A stretch of DNA of 64,000 bases from Pseudomonas sp. BSw22131 (GTDB lineage: Bacteria > Pseudomonadota > Gammaproteobacteria > Pseudomonadales > Pseudomonadaceae): the NCBI RefSeq assembly GCF_026810445.1, contig NZ_CP113949.1:4402001-4466000 (forward strand), given 5' to 3'. Positions 32,368 through 41,894 of this stretch are shown here, piece after piece. The first letter of the stretch is position 1. Each line of letters begins with the position of its first letter. The notes under the pieces are model-generated. The model searched no databases, was not told the origin of the DNA, and was given only the letters and a program-made list of their open reading frames with translations. The position numbers and the translations under genes are program-made.

Positions 32368-32949
32368 TCAGGATTCCTGCAACAAAGGCTGCAGGGCTTT
32401 ATCAATGGCTTCCCGAGCGCGGAAAATGCGTGAGCGCACGGTACCAACGGGACACTGCATGACGCTTGCAATGTCTTCGTAACTCAGACCGTCGAACTCA
32501 CGTAAAGTTAACGCTGTACGCAAATCTTCCGGAAGCAGCTGTATGGTTCGGTGGACCGTACCTTCGATCTCATCCCGCAACAAAGCACGCTCCGGCGACT
32601 CGATGTCCTTGAGGCCGTGATCGCCGTCGTAGAACTCCGCGTCTTCAGATCTGACATCACTGTCCGGCGGCCGCCGACCTCGCGACACCAGATAGTTCTT
32701 CGCCGTGTTAATGGCGATGCGGTACAGCCAAGTGTAGAAAGCGCTGTCACCGCGGAAGTTTCCAAGTGCGCGATAAGCCTTGATAAAGGCTTCTTGCGCG
32801 ACATCCTGGGCTTCATGGGTGTCGTGGACAAAGCGCACGATCAACCCAAGAATCTTGTGCTGATATTTCACCACTAGCAGATCGAATGCTCGCTTGTCGC
32901 CGCGCTGTACGCGTTCGACCAGTTGCTGATCCTCTTCCTGGGTTAGCAT
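32368..32949 (-). CDS. algU: RNA polymerase sigma factor AlgU (RpoE/AlgT)
   Basis: A 193-residue ECF sigma factor controlling the envelope stress response and alginate synthesis. Region 2 (ALGNFRGDSAFYTWLYRIA) and region 4 (LREFDGLSYEDIASVMQCPV) are intact and match AlgU closely. The conserved start is ATG 32949, with AGGAG five bases upstream; a GTG two codons earlier is not needed. Two AlgU-type promoters upstream indicate autoregulation. Confidence 0.97.
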   Translation of the reverse strand: MLTQEEDQQLVERVQRGDKRAFDLLVVKYQHKILGLIVRFVHDTHEAQDVAQEAFIKAYRALGNFRGDSAFYTWLYRIAINTAKNYLVSRGRRPPDSDVRSEDAEFYDGDHGLKDIESPERALLRDEIEGTVHRTIQLLPEDLRTALTLREFDGLSYEDIASVMQCPVGTVRSRIFRAREAIDKALQPLLQES

Positions 32950-33008
32950 GAACACTCCTCATAAAGCTTAAAGGAGCGCTGCATCTGCTCATTCACAGGC
33001 TTGCAAAC

Positions 33009-33035
33009 ATAGACTCGGGCTTTTCGCAAAAGTTC
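33009..33035 (-). promoter_or_regulatory. AlgU-dependent promoter of algU (proximal)
   Basis: The minus strand reads GAACTT (33035-33030), 16 bases, then TCTAT (33013-33009). This fits the sigma-22 consensus GAACTT-N16/17-TCTGA/TCAAA. It starts transcription about 55 bp upstream of algU. Confidence 0.8.
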
Positions 33036-33199
33036 TCCCCCCCTTCAAGCAAGTTTCCGGCGAGCGACGGTGGCCCGCACGAAAAACGCAGCTCGAACCA
33101 GGTCGGCTGCGTGAATAATCTTTTCGTCGAACGCGCTGGCGATGGTCATGTATAAATCCCCGCATAGCGCCGACGCTTTTCCTTTATCGGCAACCTTCT

Positions 33200-33227
33200 A
33201 TTGAACGTGGTGCTTATCGAAAAGTTC
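33200..33227 (-). promoter_or_regulatory. AlgU-dependent promoter of algU (distal)
   Basis: The minus strand reads GAACTT (33227-33222), 17 bases, then TCAAT (33204-33200), another sigma-22 match about 190 bp further from algU. The 495-bp algU-nadB divergent region (32950-33444) contains these two promoters and, towards nadB, no other recognised element. Confidence 0.75.
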
Positions 33228-33444
33228 CACATTCATTTTGGGTGTATGGCTCACGTCACTTCGTACGCGGCACGAAAATGAGGCTGACCCCTCAGTTGTT
33301 TCATACCGCAGGACGGTAGGCACGGCACACCTGAGTGGCGCACAATCCGGGCCCGCTGTGGGTTCACCATTGCCATAAAATCGCCGCTATTGTGCCGTTA
33401 CACCCCTACATATACTAGTGGCCGGATAAGAGAGCCGAACTCAG

Positions 33445-35061
33445 ATGAGCCAACATTTTCAACACGACGTTCTTGTGATTGGTAGCGGCGCAGCGGGATT
33501 GAGTCTTGCGCTGACCTTACCGGCTCATTTGCGTATTGCAGTGCTGAGCAAAGGTGAGCTGGCCAATGGCTCCACATTCTGGGCTCAGGGCGGCATTGCT
33601 GCGGTTCTCGACACAACTGACACGGTTCAGTCGCATGTCAAGGACACCCTGGATGCGGGCGGCGGATTGTGCAATGAGCAAGCGGTACGCTTCACCGTCG
33701 AGCACAGCCGGGAAGCAATCCAGTGGCTGATCGACATGGGCGTGCCGTTTACTCGGGATGACAACACCGCAGTGGTTGACGGCGGTTTCGAGTTCCACTT
33801 GACCCGCGAAGGCGGCCACAGCCATCGCCGCATCATCCACGCTGCTGACGCAACCGGAGCGGCGATCTTCACCACCTTGCTGGGTCAAGCCCGAGAACGC
33901 GGCAATATCGAACTGCTGGAGCAAAGGGTGGCTGTCGATCTGATCACCGAGCGCCGCCTGGGCCTGGATGGCCAGCGATGCCTGGGCGCTTACGTGCTGG
34001 ACCGGACTACTGGCGAGGTCGACACCCACAGTGCGCGATTCACCGTTCTTGCGTCAGGGGGTGCGGCCAAGGTCTACCTGTACACCAGCAATCCGGACGG
34101 GGCCTGCGGCGACGGCATCGCCATGGCCTGGCGATCAGGCTGCCGCGTCGGCAATCTTGAGTTCAATCAGTTTCACCCCACCTGCCTTTATCACCCGCAA
34201 GCCAAAAGCTTCCTTATCACCGAGGCGCTTCGCGGAGAAGGCGCTTACTTGAAACTGCCTGACGGTGAGCGCTTCATGCAGCGATTCGATCCTCGCGCAG
34301 AGCTTGCGCCAAGGGACATCGTCGCCCGTGCCATCGACCACGAAATGAAGCGCCTTGGGATTGACTGCGTCTACCTGGACATCAGCCACAAGCCTGAAGA
34401 GTTCATCAAGACCCACTTCCCCACCGTGTACGAGCGCTGCCTCGGATTCTCCATCGACATCACCAGACAGCCAATCCCTGTGGTGCCTGCCGCGCATTAC
34501 ACATGTGGCGGGGTGATGGTCGATCAGCTCGGACGCACCGACGTGCCAGGCTTGTATGCGATTGGCGAAACCAGCTTCACGGGCCTGCATGGCGCCAACC
34601 GTATGGCCAGCAATTCGCTGCTGGAGTGCTTTGTTTATGCGCGCTCGGCGGCTTCGGACATCATCGAACAGTTGCCGCACATCCCGCAGCCGCAAGAACT
34701 GCCGACCTGGGACGCCAGCCAGGTAACCGATTCGGACGAGGACGTGATCATCGCCCACAACTGGGATGAGTTGCGGCGTTTCATGTGGGACTACGTGGGG
34801 ATTGTGCGCACTAACAAGCGCCTGCAACGCGCAGCACATAGGGTGCGATTGCTGCTCGATGAAATTGATGAGTTTTATAGCAACTACAAGGTCAGCCGGG
34901 ATTTGATCGAGCTGCGCAATCTGGTCCAGGTGGCTGAATTGATCATCAGCTCGGCCATGGCGCGCAAGGAAAGCCGGGGGCTGCACTACACGCTCGATTA
35001 TCCGGACATGCTGCCCGAAGCGGTCGACACTATTTTGGTGCCTCCCACCTACGTCGGCTGA
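33445..35061 (+). CDS. nadB: L-aspartate oxidase NadB
   Basis: A 538-residue FAD enzyme that oxidises L-aspartate to iminoaspartate in the first step of NAD synthesis. The FAD-binding GSGAAGLS (13-20), the flavin/substrate segments [10 protein letters not shown] and [14 protein letters not shown], and the C-terminal [12 protein letters not shown] are typical. It diverges from algU. Its last 32 bases overlap the convergent ygfX gene. Confidence 0.96.
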   Translation: MSQHFQHDVLVIGSGAAGLSLALTLPAHLRIAVLSKGELANGSTFWAQGGIAAVLDTTDTVQSHVKDTLDAGGGLCNEQAVRFTVEHSREAIQWLIDMGVPFTRDDNTAVVDGGFEFHLTREGGHSHRRIIHAADATGAAIFTTLLGQARERGNIELLEQRVAVDLITERRLGLDGQRCLGAYVLDRTTGEVDTHSARFTVLASGGAAKVYLYTSNPDGACGDGIAMAWRSGCRVGNLEFNQFHPTCLYHPQAKSFLITEALRGEGAYLKLPDGERFMQRFDPRAELAPRDIVARAIDHEMKRLGIDCVYLDISHKPEEFIKTHFPTVYERCLGFSIDITRQPIPVVPAAHYTCGGVMVDQLGRTDVPGLYAIGETSFTGLHGANRMASNSLLECFVYARSAASDIIEQLPHIPQPQELPTWDASQVTDSDEDVIIAHNWDELRRFMWDYVGIVRTNKRLQRAAHRVRLLLDEIDEFYSNYKVSRDLIELRNLVQVAELIISSAMARKESRGLHYTLDYPDMLPEAVDTILVPPTYVG

Positions 35062-35497
35062 ATTTGAGGCGCAGGCGCAGGCGTCGATGAATATCCGGCG
35101 CCAGCGAATCACTCGCGATGCAGACGCTTTTGACCCACCATCGATCTATCCAGCGGCCTGCCGTGAGGCGAAACCGCAAGACCACAATCAAGGGCAAAGC
35201 CATACTGTCGCGCTGCAATTGGACCGGTTGCCAGCCTGACCGGTCGCTCCAGAGCTGCCAGCCATCGCCGTCACGGCGTAATCCCGTGTAGGCCCGATCA
35301 TCGGTCAACAACACCGTACTGCGCAGATGGCGTACGGCATGCCACAGGCACAACAAAGCGCCGATCAGCTTGATCCAGACGGGAATATTCAGGAAGTACA
35401 CGGCAACCAGTGCCAGGGCCTGAGCGCCGAGATACGCCGTCAGCAGCCTGGGCGAGGCCTGCCAACGGCATTCGAAGCGGTCACTTCGGCTGGACAC
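35030..35497 (-). CDS. YgfX/CptA-like membrane protein
   Basis: A 155-residue protein with two membrane helices (about 18-52) and a basic, Trp-rich cytoplasmic tail. It matches the YgfX (CptA) type, usually encoded right after sdhE. In E. coli it was reported as a toxin acting on cytoskeletal proteins, with later doubt. It starts with GTG, overlaps the sdhE end by 17 bp and runs 32 bp into the convergent nadB gene. Confidence 0.75.
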   Translation of the reverse strand: MSSRSDRFECRWQASPRLLTAYLGAQALALVAVYFLNIPVWIKLIGALLCLWHAVRHLRSTVLLTDDRAYTGLRRDGDGWQLWSDRSGWQPVQLQRDSMALPLIVVLRFRLTAGRWIDRWWVKSVCIASDSLAPDIHRRLRLRLKFSRRRWEAPK

Positions 35498-35735
35498 GGT
35501 CCAGAATCATCCGAACCATGCGTTGCAGCTCAGGGTCCTCGGACTCTGCGCGCTGCATGAACCAGCCGAACATGTCCTGATCTTCACACGTCAGCAGGCG
35601 AACGTAGAGATCGCGATCAACCTGGTTGAGGTGCGGATAGACGTCTTTTACAAACGGCACCAGAAGGACGTCCAGCTCCAGCATGCCGCGGCGGCTGTGC
35701 CAAAACAGGCGATTGAGTTCAACATCTTCGACCAT
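35481..35735 (-). CDS. sdhE: succinate dehydrogenase assembly factor SdhE (CptB)
   Basis: An 84-residue helical protein that promotes covalent FAD attachment to SdhA/FrdA. The essential RGxxE motif is present as RRGMLELD, and the family features FWHSRRG and [13 protein letters not shown] are intact. ATG 35735 has GGAG about 6 bases upstream. It forms a two-gene unit with ygfX and diverges from ygfZ. Confidence 0.93.
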   Translation of the reverse strand: MVEDVELNRLFWHSRRGMLELDVLLVPFVKDVYPHLNQVDRDLYVRLLTCEDQDMFGWFMQRAESEDPELQRMVRMILDRVQPK

Positions 35736-35877
35736 GGAGGGCTCCTCGAATTTGGCGACGAGTATACAGGTGCACAGGCTCTCGGCGTACGCGCACTTCG
35801 TCTCATCAGTTTTCAGATACCCAATGACGACCCACGGCACTATCATGGTGCCCCAGACTTTCACCCTGCGATGACCC

Positions 35878-36819
35878 ATGGCCGACTCAGCGTTCTTCTG
35901 CATCCTATCCCACGAAGGTGTTCTCGCCGTTCGCGGCGCGGACGCCGGCAAATTCCTTCAGGGCCAACTGACCTGCAACATTAATTACCTGAGCGAGGCC
36001 AAAGCCACGCTCGGTGCCCGCTGCACGCAAAAAGGCCGTATGCAATCGAGCTTCCGCATCCTGCCCGAGACTGATGGCTACCTGCTGGCGATGGCCAGCG
36101 AGCTGATCGAAGCGCAACTACTCGATCTGAAAAAATATGCTGTCTTCTCCAAGTCCAAACTGACGGATGAGAGCGCTGCCTGGACCAGGTTCGGCCTGCA
36201 AGATGGCGACGGCGCTCTAGCGAAACTGGGGCTCGATCTTCCACAGGACACCGATGCCGTGGCGCGAGCCAACGACCTGATCGCAATTCGTGTATCGCCT
36301 GGCCGCGCCGAAGTGTGGGCCCGCGCCGATCAAGCCGATGAGGTGCGCATGCATCTGAGCGATGTGCTTTCTGAGGGCTCGCTCAACGATTGGCTGCTTG
36401 GCCAGATCCGGGCAGGCATCGGACAAGTGCTGGGGCAGACGCGCGAAACCTTTATTCCGCAGATGCTCAACCTCCAGGCGGTGGGCGGCGTGAGCTTCAA
36501 AAAGGGGTGTTACACCGGTCAGGAAATCGTTGCGCGCATGCAGTACCTGGGCAAACTCAAACGCCGGTTATATCGCCTGAACCTTTCCGGGGGCTCATTG
36601 CCTGAGGCTGGCACTGCACTGTTCTCCCCAGTCAATGCCAGCGCAGTAGGTGAAGTCGTGATCGCAGCAAGTACCGGTGACGGCAGCGAACTTCTGGCTG
36701 TGTTGCAGGCCGATGCAGCCGAAGGTGGCAACGTACACCTGGGCTCGCCGGAAGGTCCGGCTCTGAAGATATGCGACCTGCCCTACGTGCTGGACAGCAA
36801 ACTTGAGACACAACGCTAA
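35878..36819 (+). CDS. ygfZ: folate-binding Fe-S cluster repair protein YgfZ
   Basis: A 313-residue protein of the aminomethyltransferase-like fold that uses folate to maintain some Fe-S enzymes such as MiaB. The diagnostic motif KGCYTGQE is present with Cys 211. It is divergent from sdhE across 142 bp, the usual arrangement, and both act on redox-cofactor enzymes. Confidence 0.94.
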   Translation: MADSAFFCILSHEGVLAVRGADAGKFLQGQLTCNINYLSEAKATLGARCTQKGRMQSSFRILPETDGYLLAMASELIEAQLLDLKKYAVFSKSKLTDESAAWTRFGLQDGDGALAKLGLDLPQDTDAVARANDLIAIRVSPGRAEVWARADQADEVRMHLSDVLSEGSLNDWLLGQIRAGIGQVLGQTRETFIPQMLNLQAVGGVSFKKGCYTGQEIVARMQYLGKLKRRLYRLNLSGGSLPEAGTALFSPVNASAVGEVVIAASTGDGSELLAVLQADAAEGGNVHLGSPEGPALKICDLPYVLDSKLETQR

Positions 36820-36860
36820 GCGCAACGCAAACAACCACAACCTTCAGCGTACCCGTTGCA

Positions 36861-36888
36861 ACCTTCAGTCAACCGCTAGACTGAAGGT
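36861..36888. repeat. inverted repeat between ygfZ and HDOD gene
   Basis: A perfect 10-bp stem ACCTTCAGTC / GACTGAAGGT with an 8-base loop and no T run. A half copy (AACCTTCAGCG) occurs about 22 bp upstream. It is 31 bp before the HDOD start, so it could be an operator or leader hairpin rather than a terminator. Confidence 0.55.
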
Positions 36889-36919
36889 GTGACTCAATGC
36901 AACGCCCTAGAGTAGCAAT

Positions 36920-37741
36920 ATGAGCAACATGGCTGACGAGGTGCAGAGGGACCTGATCAAGGCAATCGACAGGGACGCCCTGTTTTTGCCGACACTCCCT
37001 GAAGTAGCACTGAGAATCCGCCTTGCTGCGGAAGACGCAGAGATAAGTATTGCTGCCTTGAGCAAGGTGATCGGCAGCGACACCGCGCTCTCGGCACGCC
37101 TGATCAAAGTCGTGAACAGTCCGCTGCTGCGCCCCAATTTCGAAGTGAGCGACGTGCTGACAGCCATTCGGCGACTGGGCGTGAATTACACCTGCAACCT
37201 GGCCATTGGCCTGGTGGTGGAGCAGATGTTTCACGCCAAGTCCAAAGTCATCGACACGAAAATGCGCGACATCTGGAAGCTGAGTCTTCAGGTGGCGGGC
37301 ATCAGCAGCAGCTTGAGCTACAGGGCCCGTAATCTGCGGGCGGACCAGGCGACGCTCGCGGGGCTGATTCATCTGATTGGCGTGCTGCCGATCCTGACGT
37401 ACGCCGAAGATAACTTCGAACTGCTCTCCGACCCGGTCAGCCTCAATCATGTGATCGAGCGCATCCATCCGGTGATTGGCGAGCGACTGCTGCGGTCCTG
37501 GGATTTCCCGGAAGCACTGGCGACTGTTCCCGCGCAGTTCCAGAATTTCGAGCGTGTCTCGAAACAGGCTGACTACGTCGATCTGGTGCAAGTGGCGACC
37601 GTGCATGTGCACGATGTCACGGGCAACGCCTACCCGAACACCAGCATGAGCGTGCTGCCGGCGATGCATAAATTGGGGCTCGAACCTACAGACGGCGCAC
37701 TCATCGCCGAAATGAACCACGCCATGACACTTCTTTATTAA
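36920..37741 (+). CDS. HDOD domain signalling protein
   Basis: A 273-residue protein made almost wholly of an HDOD domain, an HD-related helical fold without the catalytic His-Asp pair. The conserved opening is LFLPTLPEVALRIRLAAED, with SARLIKVVNSPLLRP following. HDOD proteins work as regulatory modules in bacterial signalling, often linked to c-di-GMP or chemotaxis. No partner domain or operon neighbour indicates the pathway. Confidence 0.85.
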   Translation: MSNMADEVQRDLIKAIDRDALFLPTLPEVALRIRLAAEDAEISIAALSKVIGSDTALSARLIKVVNSPLLRPNFEVSDVLTAIRRLGVNYTCNLAIGLVVEQMFHAKSKVIDTKMRDIWKLSLQVAGISSSLSYRARNLRADQATLAGLIHLIGVLPILTYAEDNFELLSDPVSLNHVIERIHPVIGERLLRSWDFPEALATVPAQFQNFERVSKQADYVDLVQVATVHVHDVTGNAYPNTSMSVLPAMHKLGLEPTDGALIAEMNHAMTLLY

Positions 37742-37800
37742 GTCTGCCTACTGAGCCTGCAGGCCCGCGCCTGCACGCCACATCAGGCAGACGCTCCCGG

Positions 37801-39210
37801 TCAGGCGGTGCCACTCTCCAGCGCCACGAAGCTCACCCTCACCTTCAGGCCTCGCTCTGCGCCGTCATGCAAACTGATCTGCGCCAGGTGCGCACGGCAT
37901 ATCTCGCCAACGATGGCCAATCCCAACCCCGATCCTTGCTGGTGGCGCCGGTAGAAGCGCTCAAATACGCGCTCACGCTCCTGCAGCGGAATACCCGGAC
38001 CATCGTCCTCGACCTCCAGCACACACGGCGCGTGAACCCGCAAAATCACATTGCCGCCTTGTGGCGTGTGTGCAAGCGCGTTGTCGATGAGATTACTCAA
38101 TAGCTCGTTGAGCAGCGTCGGCTCGCCTCTGAGCCAGATTGGCGCATCGGCTTCCAGCGCCAGTGCGACCCCGCGCGCATGGGCAAGCGGCGCCATGGCA
38201 ATGCCGAGTTCCCGGGCAAGCTGGCTGAGGTCGATAATCTGGGCACCTCCTTCTGAAATCGCCCTCGCGCCGTTTTCGATCCGCGCCAGTGATAACAGCT
38301 GATTCGCCAGATGGGTCAGCTTGTCGGTGCCCACTGCGGCGGTTTCAAGAGTGGAGCGCCACGCAGCCGGATCGCTTTCACGCAGGCCCAGTTCCAGACG
38401 CGCCTTTAGGGCGGCCAATGGCGTGCGTAATTCGTGCGCTGCGTCGGCAATGAACTGAGCCTGACGCTCGAATTGAAGGCGCAACCGCTCGGTAAAGTGA
38501 TTGAGCGAGCTGACCAGCGGCCGAAGCTCATGCTGCACCTCAACCAAGGGCAGTGAACGCAAATCGTCCGGTTGACGCTCCTCGACAGCGGTGCGCAAAC
38601 GATCCAGTGGGCGCAAGGCCGCGCTGACGGTAAACCACACCAGCAACAGTGCTCCCCCGCCAAGCATCCCCAGCCGTAACAGGGTATCGGCCATCAAACC
38701 ACGGGCCATCTTCACCCGCGCATCTTCGGTTTCCGCCACGCGAATCTCGGCCATGCCATTCATATTGGGTTCGCTGACGGCCTTGAGCAGGCTCACCACC
38801 CGCACATCCTGGCCCTGATAACGCGCGCTATAGAATTTAGCCAACGCAGGATAATCGTCGGTGCGCAACGTTCCGGCAGGCGGGCCGGGCAGGTTTTCAT
38901 AGCCAGAAATCAGGTGCTTTTCGATGTCATTGACTTGGTAGTAGATGCGTCCGGCACTGTCATACGCGAAGGTGTCCAGTGCAACGTAAGGTACATCGGC
39001 GCTAAGCGTGCCGTCCCGCTCGGACAACCCGGCTGCAATCGTGCGGGCCGACGCCAGGAGGGTTCGGTCATAAGCGGTGTCTGCCGCTTCGCGCCCATTC
39101 CAGTAGGCGCTCATGCCGCTTGCGATCATCAGCACCACCAGCAATAACCCAAGGTTCCAGAGCAATCGCCAGCGCAGGCTGTTTTCCCGGTCAGGAAACA
39201 GACTAGACAT
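37801..39210 (-). CDS. tctE: sensor histidine kinase TctE
   Basis: A 469-residue membrane kinase. TM1 is at 16-35, then a periplasmic sensor of about 140 residues, TM2 at 176-198, a HAMP-like linker, the H box with His 259 in DAAHELRTPL, and the ATPase boxes NELLSNLIDNALAHT, DDGPGI and GSGLGLAIV. Its place beside tctD and divergent tctCBA indicates that it senses tricarboxylates such as citrate. It overlaps tctD by 8 bp. Confidence 0.92.
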   Translation of the reverse strand: MSSLFPDRENSLRWRLLWNLGLLLVVLMIASGMSAYWNGREAADTAYDRTLLASARTIAAGLSERDGTLSADVPYVALDTFAYDSAGRIYYQVNDIEKHLISGYENLPGPPAGTLRTDDYPALAKFYSARYQGQDVRVVSLLKAVSEPNMNGMAEIRVAETEDARVKMARGLMADTLLRLGMLGGGALLLVWFTVSAALRPLDRLRTAVEERQPDDLRSLPLVEVQHELRPLVSSLNHFTERLRLQFERQAQFIADAAHELRTPLAALKARLELGLRESDPAAWRSTLETAAVGTDKLTHLANQLLSLARIENGARAISEGGAQIIDLSQLARELGIAMAPLAHARGVALALEADAPIWLRGEPTLLNELLSNLIDNALAHTPQGGNVILRVHAPCVLEVEDDGPGIPLQERERVFERFYRRHQQGSGLGLAIVGEICRAHLAQISLHDGAERGLKVRVSFVALESGTA

Positions 39211-39874
39211 CGCGGCTCTCCAGCAAATAGCCCAGCCCTCGAAACGTCACGATGGCAATCGGCTGACCATCAAGCTTCTTGCGCAGGCGGTGGACGTAGA
39301 TTTCGATAGCGTCCGGACTGGCTTCCTCGTCCAGACCGAATACCTGAGCAGCCAGCTGTTCCTTGCTCATCACCCGGCCTGGACGTGCGATCAGCGCTTC
39401 AAGCACCGATTGCTCGCGCTGGGTCAGAGTCAGTAACTCATCGCCTACGGTAAAACGCCGCGTGTCCAGGTCGTAGACCAACACGCCACAACGCTGTTGA
39501 CGCTCCCCGCCCAGCACGCTGCGCCGCAGCAACGCCTTGACCCGTGCTTCAAGCTCGGAGAGCTCAAAGGGTTTGGCCAGGTAATCGTCGGCGCCCAGAT
39601 TGAGGCCATGCACGCGATCCTTGACGTCACTGCGTGCAGTAAGCATCAACACCGGCAGGTTTTTGCCCCGCGCCCGCAATCGCGCCAGCACCTCGAAACC
39701 ATCCATGCGCGGCAGGCCGACATCAAGGATGGCGACGGCGTATTCCTCACTGCTCAACGCCAGATCAGCTGCTACGCCATCGTGCAGTACATCCACGGTC
39801 AGCCCCCCGCTCTTGAGCGCCTGGGCGACGCTTTCAGCCAATGGCAGATGGTCTTCAACGAGCAGGACACGCAT
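39203..39874 (-). CDS. tctD: response regulator TctD (OmpR family)
   Basis: A 223-residue regulator. The receiver domain has Asp 51 as phosphate acceptor (AILDVGLPRMDG) and the Lys in YLAKPFELSEL. The C-terminal OmpR winged helix ends with EIYVHRLRKKL and FRGLGYLLE. ATG 39874 has GGAGAAG upstream. It probably activates the divergent tctCBA operon through three 11-bp-phased repeats at 39996-40025. Confidence 0.93.
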   Translation of the reverse strand: MRVLLVEDHLPLAESVAQALKSGGLTVDVLHDGVAADLALSSEEYAVAILDVGLPRMDGFEVLARLRARGKNLPVLMLTARSDVKDRVHGLNLGADDYLAKPFELSELEARVKALLRRSVLGGERQQRCGVLVYDLDTRRFTVGDELLTLTQREQSVLEALIARPGRVMSKEQLAAQVFGLDEEASPDAIEIYVHRLRKKLDGQPIAIVTFRGLGYLLESRDV

Positions 39875-39995
39875 CGACTTCTCCAGATTGAGGCGTTCGG
39901 TGGAGGCGGAGTTTACAGGCGCAGCCCGGACTGTGAAGCGTCGGCGCGCATCATAACCAGACAATCTCTTGGCAGGCACGGGCGGGAATGCTCGT

Positions 39996-40025
39996 TGAAA
40001 GGTAGCTGAAAGGTTGGTGAAAGGT
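39996..40025 (+). promoter_or_regulatory. three TGAAAGGT repeats, probable TctD site
   Basis: TGAAAGGT occurs at 39996-40003, 40007-40014 and 40018-40025, exactly 11 bp apart, placing the copies on one DNA face. OmpR-family regulators bind such phased direct repeats. The site is about 120 bp from tctD and 360 bp from tctC. Nothing else convincing was seen in the 512-bp divergent region (39875-40386). Confidence 0.65.
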
Positions 40026-40386
40026 TCGCCGCTTACGATCCCGTCACGACTTGTTACGGCCTAGCGCCTCGCGGGCCGAACTGAAAAACGCCTCGATGCG
40101 TTTTCTACAATAAGAACAATATCGGAGTCACTGCCATGCTGCGTACCCAAGCGTCGCCTCCTGCGCCCTGCTTTACCCCGTTAATTGCTTCCCCGCCTTC
40201 TGCGCACTCTGTTTCCCGAATCCATCGTTACAGCGTTCACGTGCGCACTGGATCACCCCGCCTGTTTAACCAGACCGCTGCGGCTCACGCCTGATACTTC
40301 CCGATGCCGCTTGATGCTGCTCGCAGGGATAACCCGTGAGCGCCTGATTGATCCCAAAAAACAACAACTCCTTTGGAGACTGACCC

Positions 40387-41367
40387 ATGAACTCGACACT
40401 TCGCCGCTTCAGCGTCGCCGCCAGTTGCATGCTGGTAGCCACTCAACTGTGGGCTGCAGAACCCAACCGCCCAGAATGCATCGCCCCCGCCTCGCCAGGT
40501 GGCGGTTTCGACCTGACATGCAAGCTGGTGCAAAGCGCACTGGTGAACGAGAAAATACTGTCCAAACCGATGCGTGTGACCTACATGCCCGGTGGCGTCG
40601 GCGCCGTGGCGTACAACGCCGTGGTCGCACAGCGCCCAGCCGATGCGGGCACATTGGTGGCATGGTCCAGCGGCTCCCTGCTGAACCTTGCTCAAGGCAA
40701 GTTCGGCCGGTTTGACGAGAATCAGGTTCGCTGGCTCGCGGCGGTCGGCACCAGCTACGGCGCCATCGCTGTCAAAGCAGATTCGCCCTACAAAAACCTC
40801 GATGACCTGGTCAAGGCACTCAAGGCCGACCCAAGCAAGGTAGTGATCGGTTCAGGCGGCACCGTGGGCAGCCAGGACTGGATGCAAACCGCGCTGATCG
40901 CCAAAGCCGCCGGGATCAATCCTCGCGATCTGCGTTACGTCGCCCTTGAAGGCGGCGGCGAAATCGCAACCGCCCTGCTCGGCGGCCACATTCAGGTGGG
41001 CAGTACCGATATTTCCGACTCCATGCCGCACATCCTGAGCGGTGACATGCGCCTGCTGGCGGTGTTCTCGGAAGAGCGTCTGGACGAGCCGGAAATGAAG
41101 AATATCCCGACGGCTAGAGAGCAAGGCTACGACATCGTCTGGCCGGTGGTTCGCGGCTTCTACCTCGGGCCGAAGGTGACGGACGAAGAATACAACTGGT
41201 GGAAAGCAGCATTCGACAAACTGCTGGCCTCGGAAGACTTCGCCAAACTGCGTGATCAGCGCGAGCTGTTCCCGTTCGCGATGACCGGTGACGAGCTCGA
41301 CAAATACGTCAAAAAACAGGTCGCCGACTACAAGGTCCTGGCCAAGGAATTCGGCCTGGTTCAGTGA
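40387..41367 (+). CDS. tctC: tricarboxylate-binding protein TctC
   Basis: A 326-residue periplasmic binding protein of the tripartite tricarboxylate transporter family. The signal peptide ends near LWA-AE; the family segments CIAPASPGGGFDLTCKLVQ and MPGGVGAVAYN follow. It delivers citrate or a related acid to TctAB. ATG 40387 has GGAG about 9 bases upstream. The tctB gene follows after 65 bases. Confidence 0.94.
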   Translation: MNSTLRRFSVAASCMLVATQLWAAEPNRPECIAPASPGGGFDLTCKLVQSALVNEKILSKPMRVTYMPGGVGAVAYNAVVAQRPADAGTLVAWSSGSLLNLAQGKFGRFDENQVRWLAAVGTSYGAIAVKADSPYKNLDDLVKALKADPSKVVIGSGGTVGSQDWMQTALIAKAAGINPRDLRYVALEGGGEIATALLGGHIQVGSTDISDSMPHILSGDMRLLAVFSEERLDEPEMKNIPTAREQGYDIVWPVVRGFYLGPKVTDEEYNWWKAAFDKLLASEDFAKLRDQRELFPFAMTGDELDKYVKKQVADYKVLAKEFGLVQ

Positions 41368-41432
41368 CAAAACTCGATTGACTGACGAGTGGCTGCGCAG
41401 CCTGTACGGCGGCGCAGCCCAGGAGTTTACCC

Positions 41433-41891
41433 ATGGTCCTGCAACGAATTTTTGCCTTTGTACTGCTGCTGGTCTGCGTCGGACTGACGCTGATGGCATG
41501 GCCTTACAAAGCCCCGTTCTCCTACGAACCCGTCGGCCCGCGTGCGTTTCCGCTGCTGATGCTGGCGCTGATGGGGATTTCCCTGCTGTACATGGTGTTT
41601 CGCCCGGCGCCCATCGTGCACAGCGAAGACGAACCCGAACTGGACCGCGCCACGCTGATCAAGATCGCGATCTGCACGGGCCTGCTGCTGATCTTCGCCG
41701 GCCTCTTCGAACCCTTGGGTTTTGTCCTCAGCAGCATCCTGGTCGGCATCCCGATGGCGCGCCTTTACGGCGGTCGCTGGGTGCCCAGCATCGTGATCAT
41801 CACTTTGATGAGCATTGGCCTGTACGTGCTGTTCGACAAAATCATGGACGTGCCTCTGCCCCTCGGTCTGCTCGACGTTCTGGAGAAATAA
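41433..41891 (+). CDS. tctB: tripartite tricarboxylate transporter small subunit TctB
   Basis: A 152-residue protein with four membrane helices, typical of TctB, the small membrane partner of TctA. The opening MVLQRIFAFVLLL and the PVGPRAFPLLM segment fit the family. It is 3 bases from tctA, so the two are co-translated. Confidence 0.92.
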   Translation: MVLQRIFAFVLLLVCVGLTLMAWPYKAPFSYEPVGPRAFPLLMLALMGISLLYMVFRPAPIVHSEDEPELDRATLIKIAICTGLLLIFAGLFEPLGFVLSSILVGIPMARLYGGRWVPSIVIITLMSIGLYVLFDKIMDVPLPLGLLDVLEK

Positions 41892-41894
41892 GAC

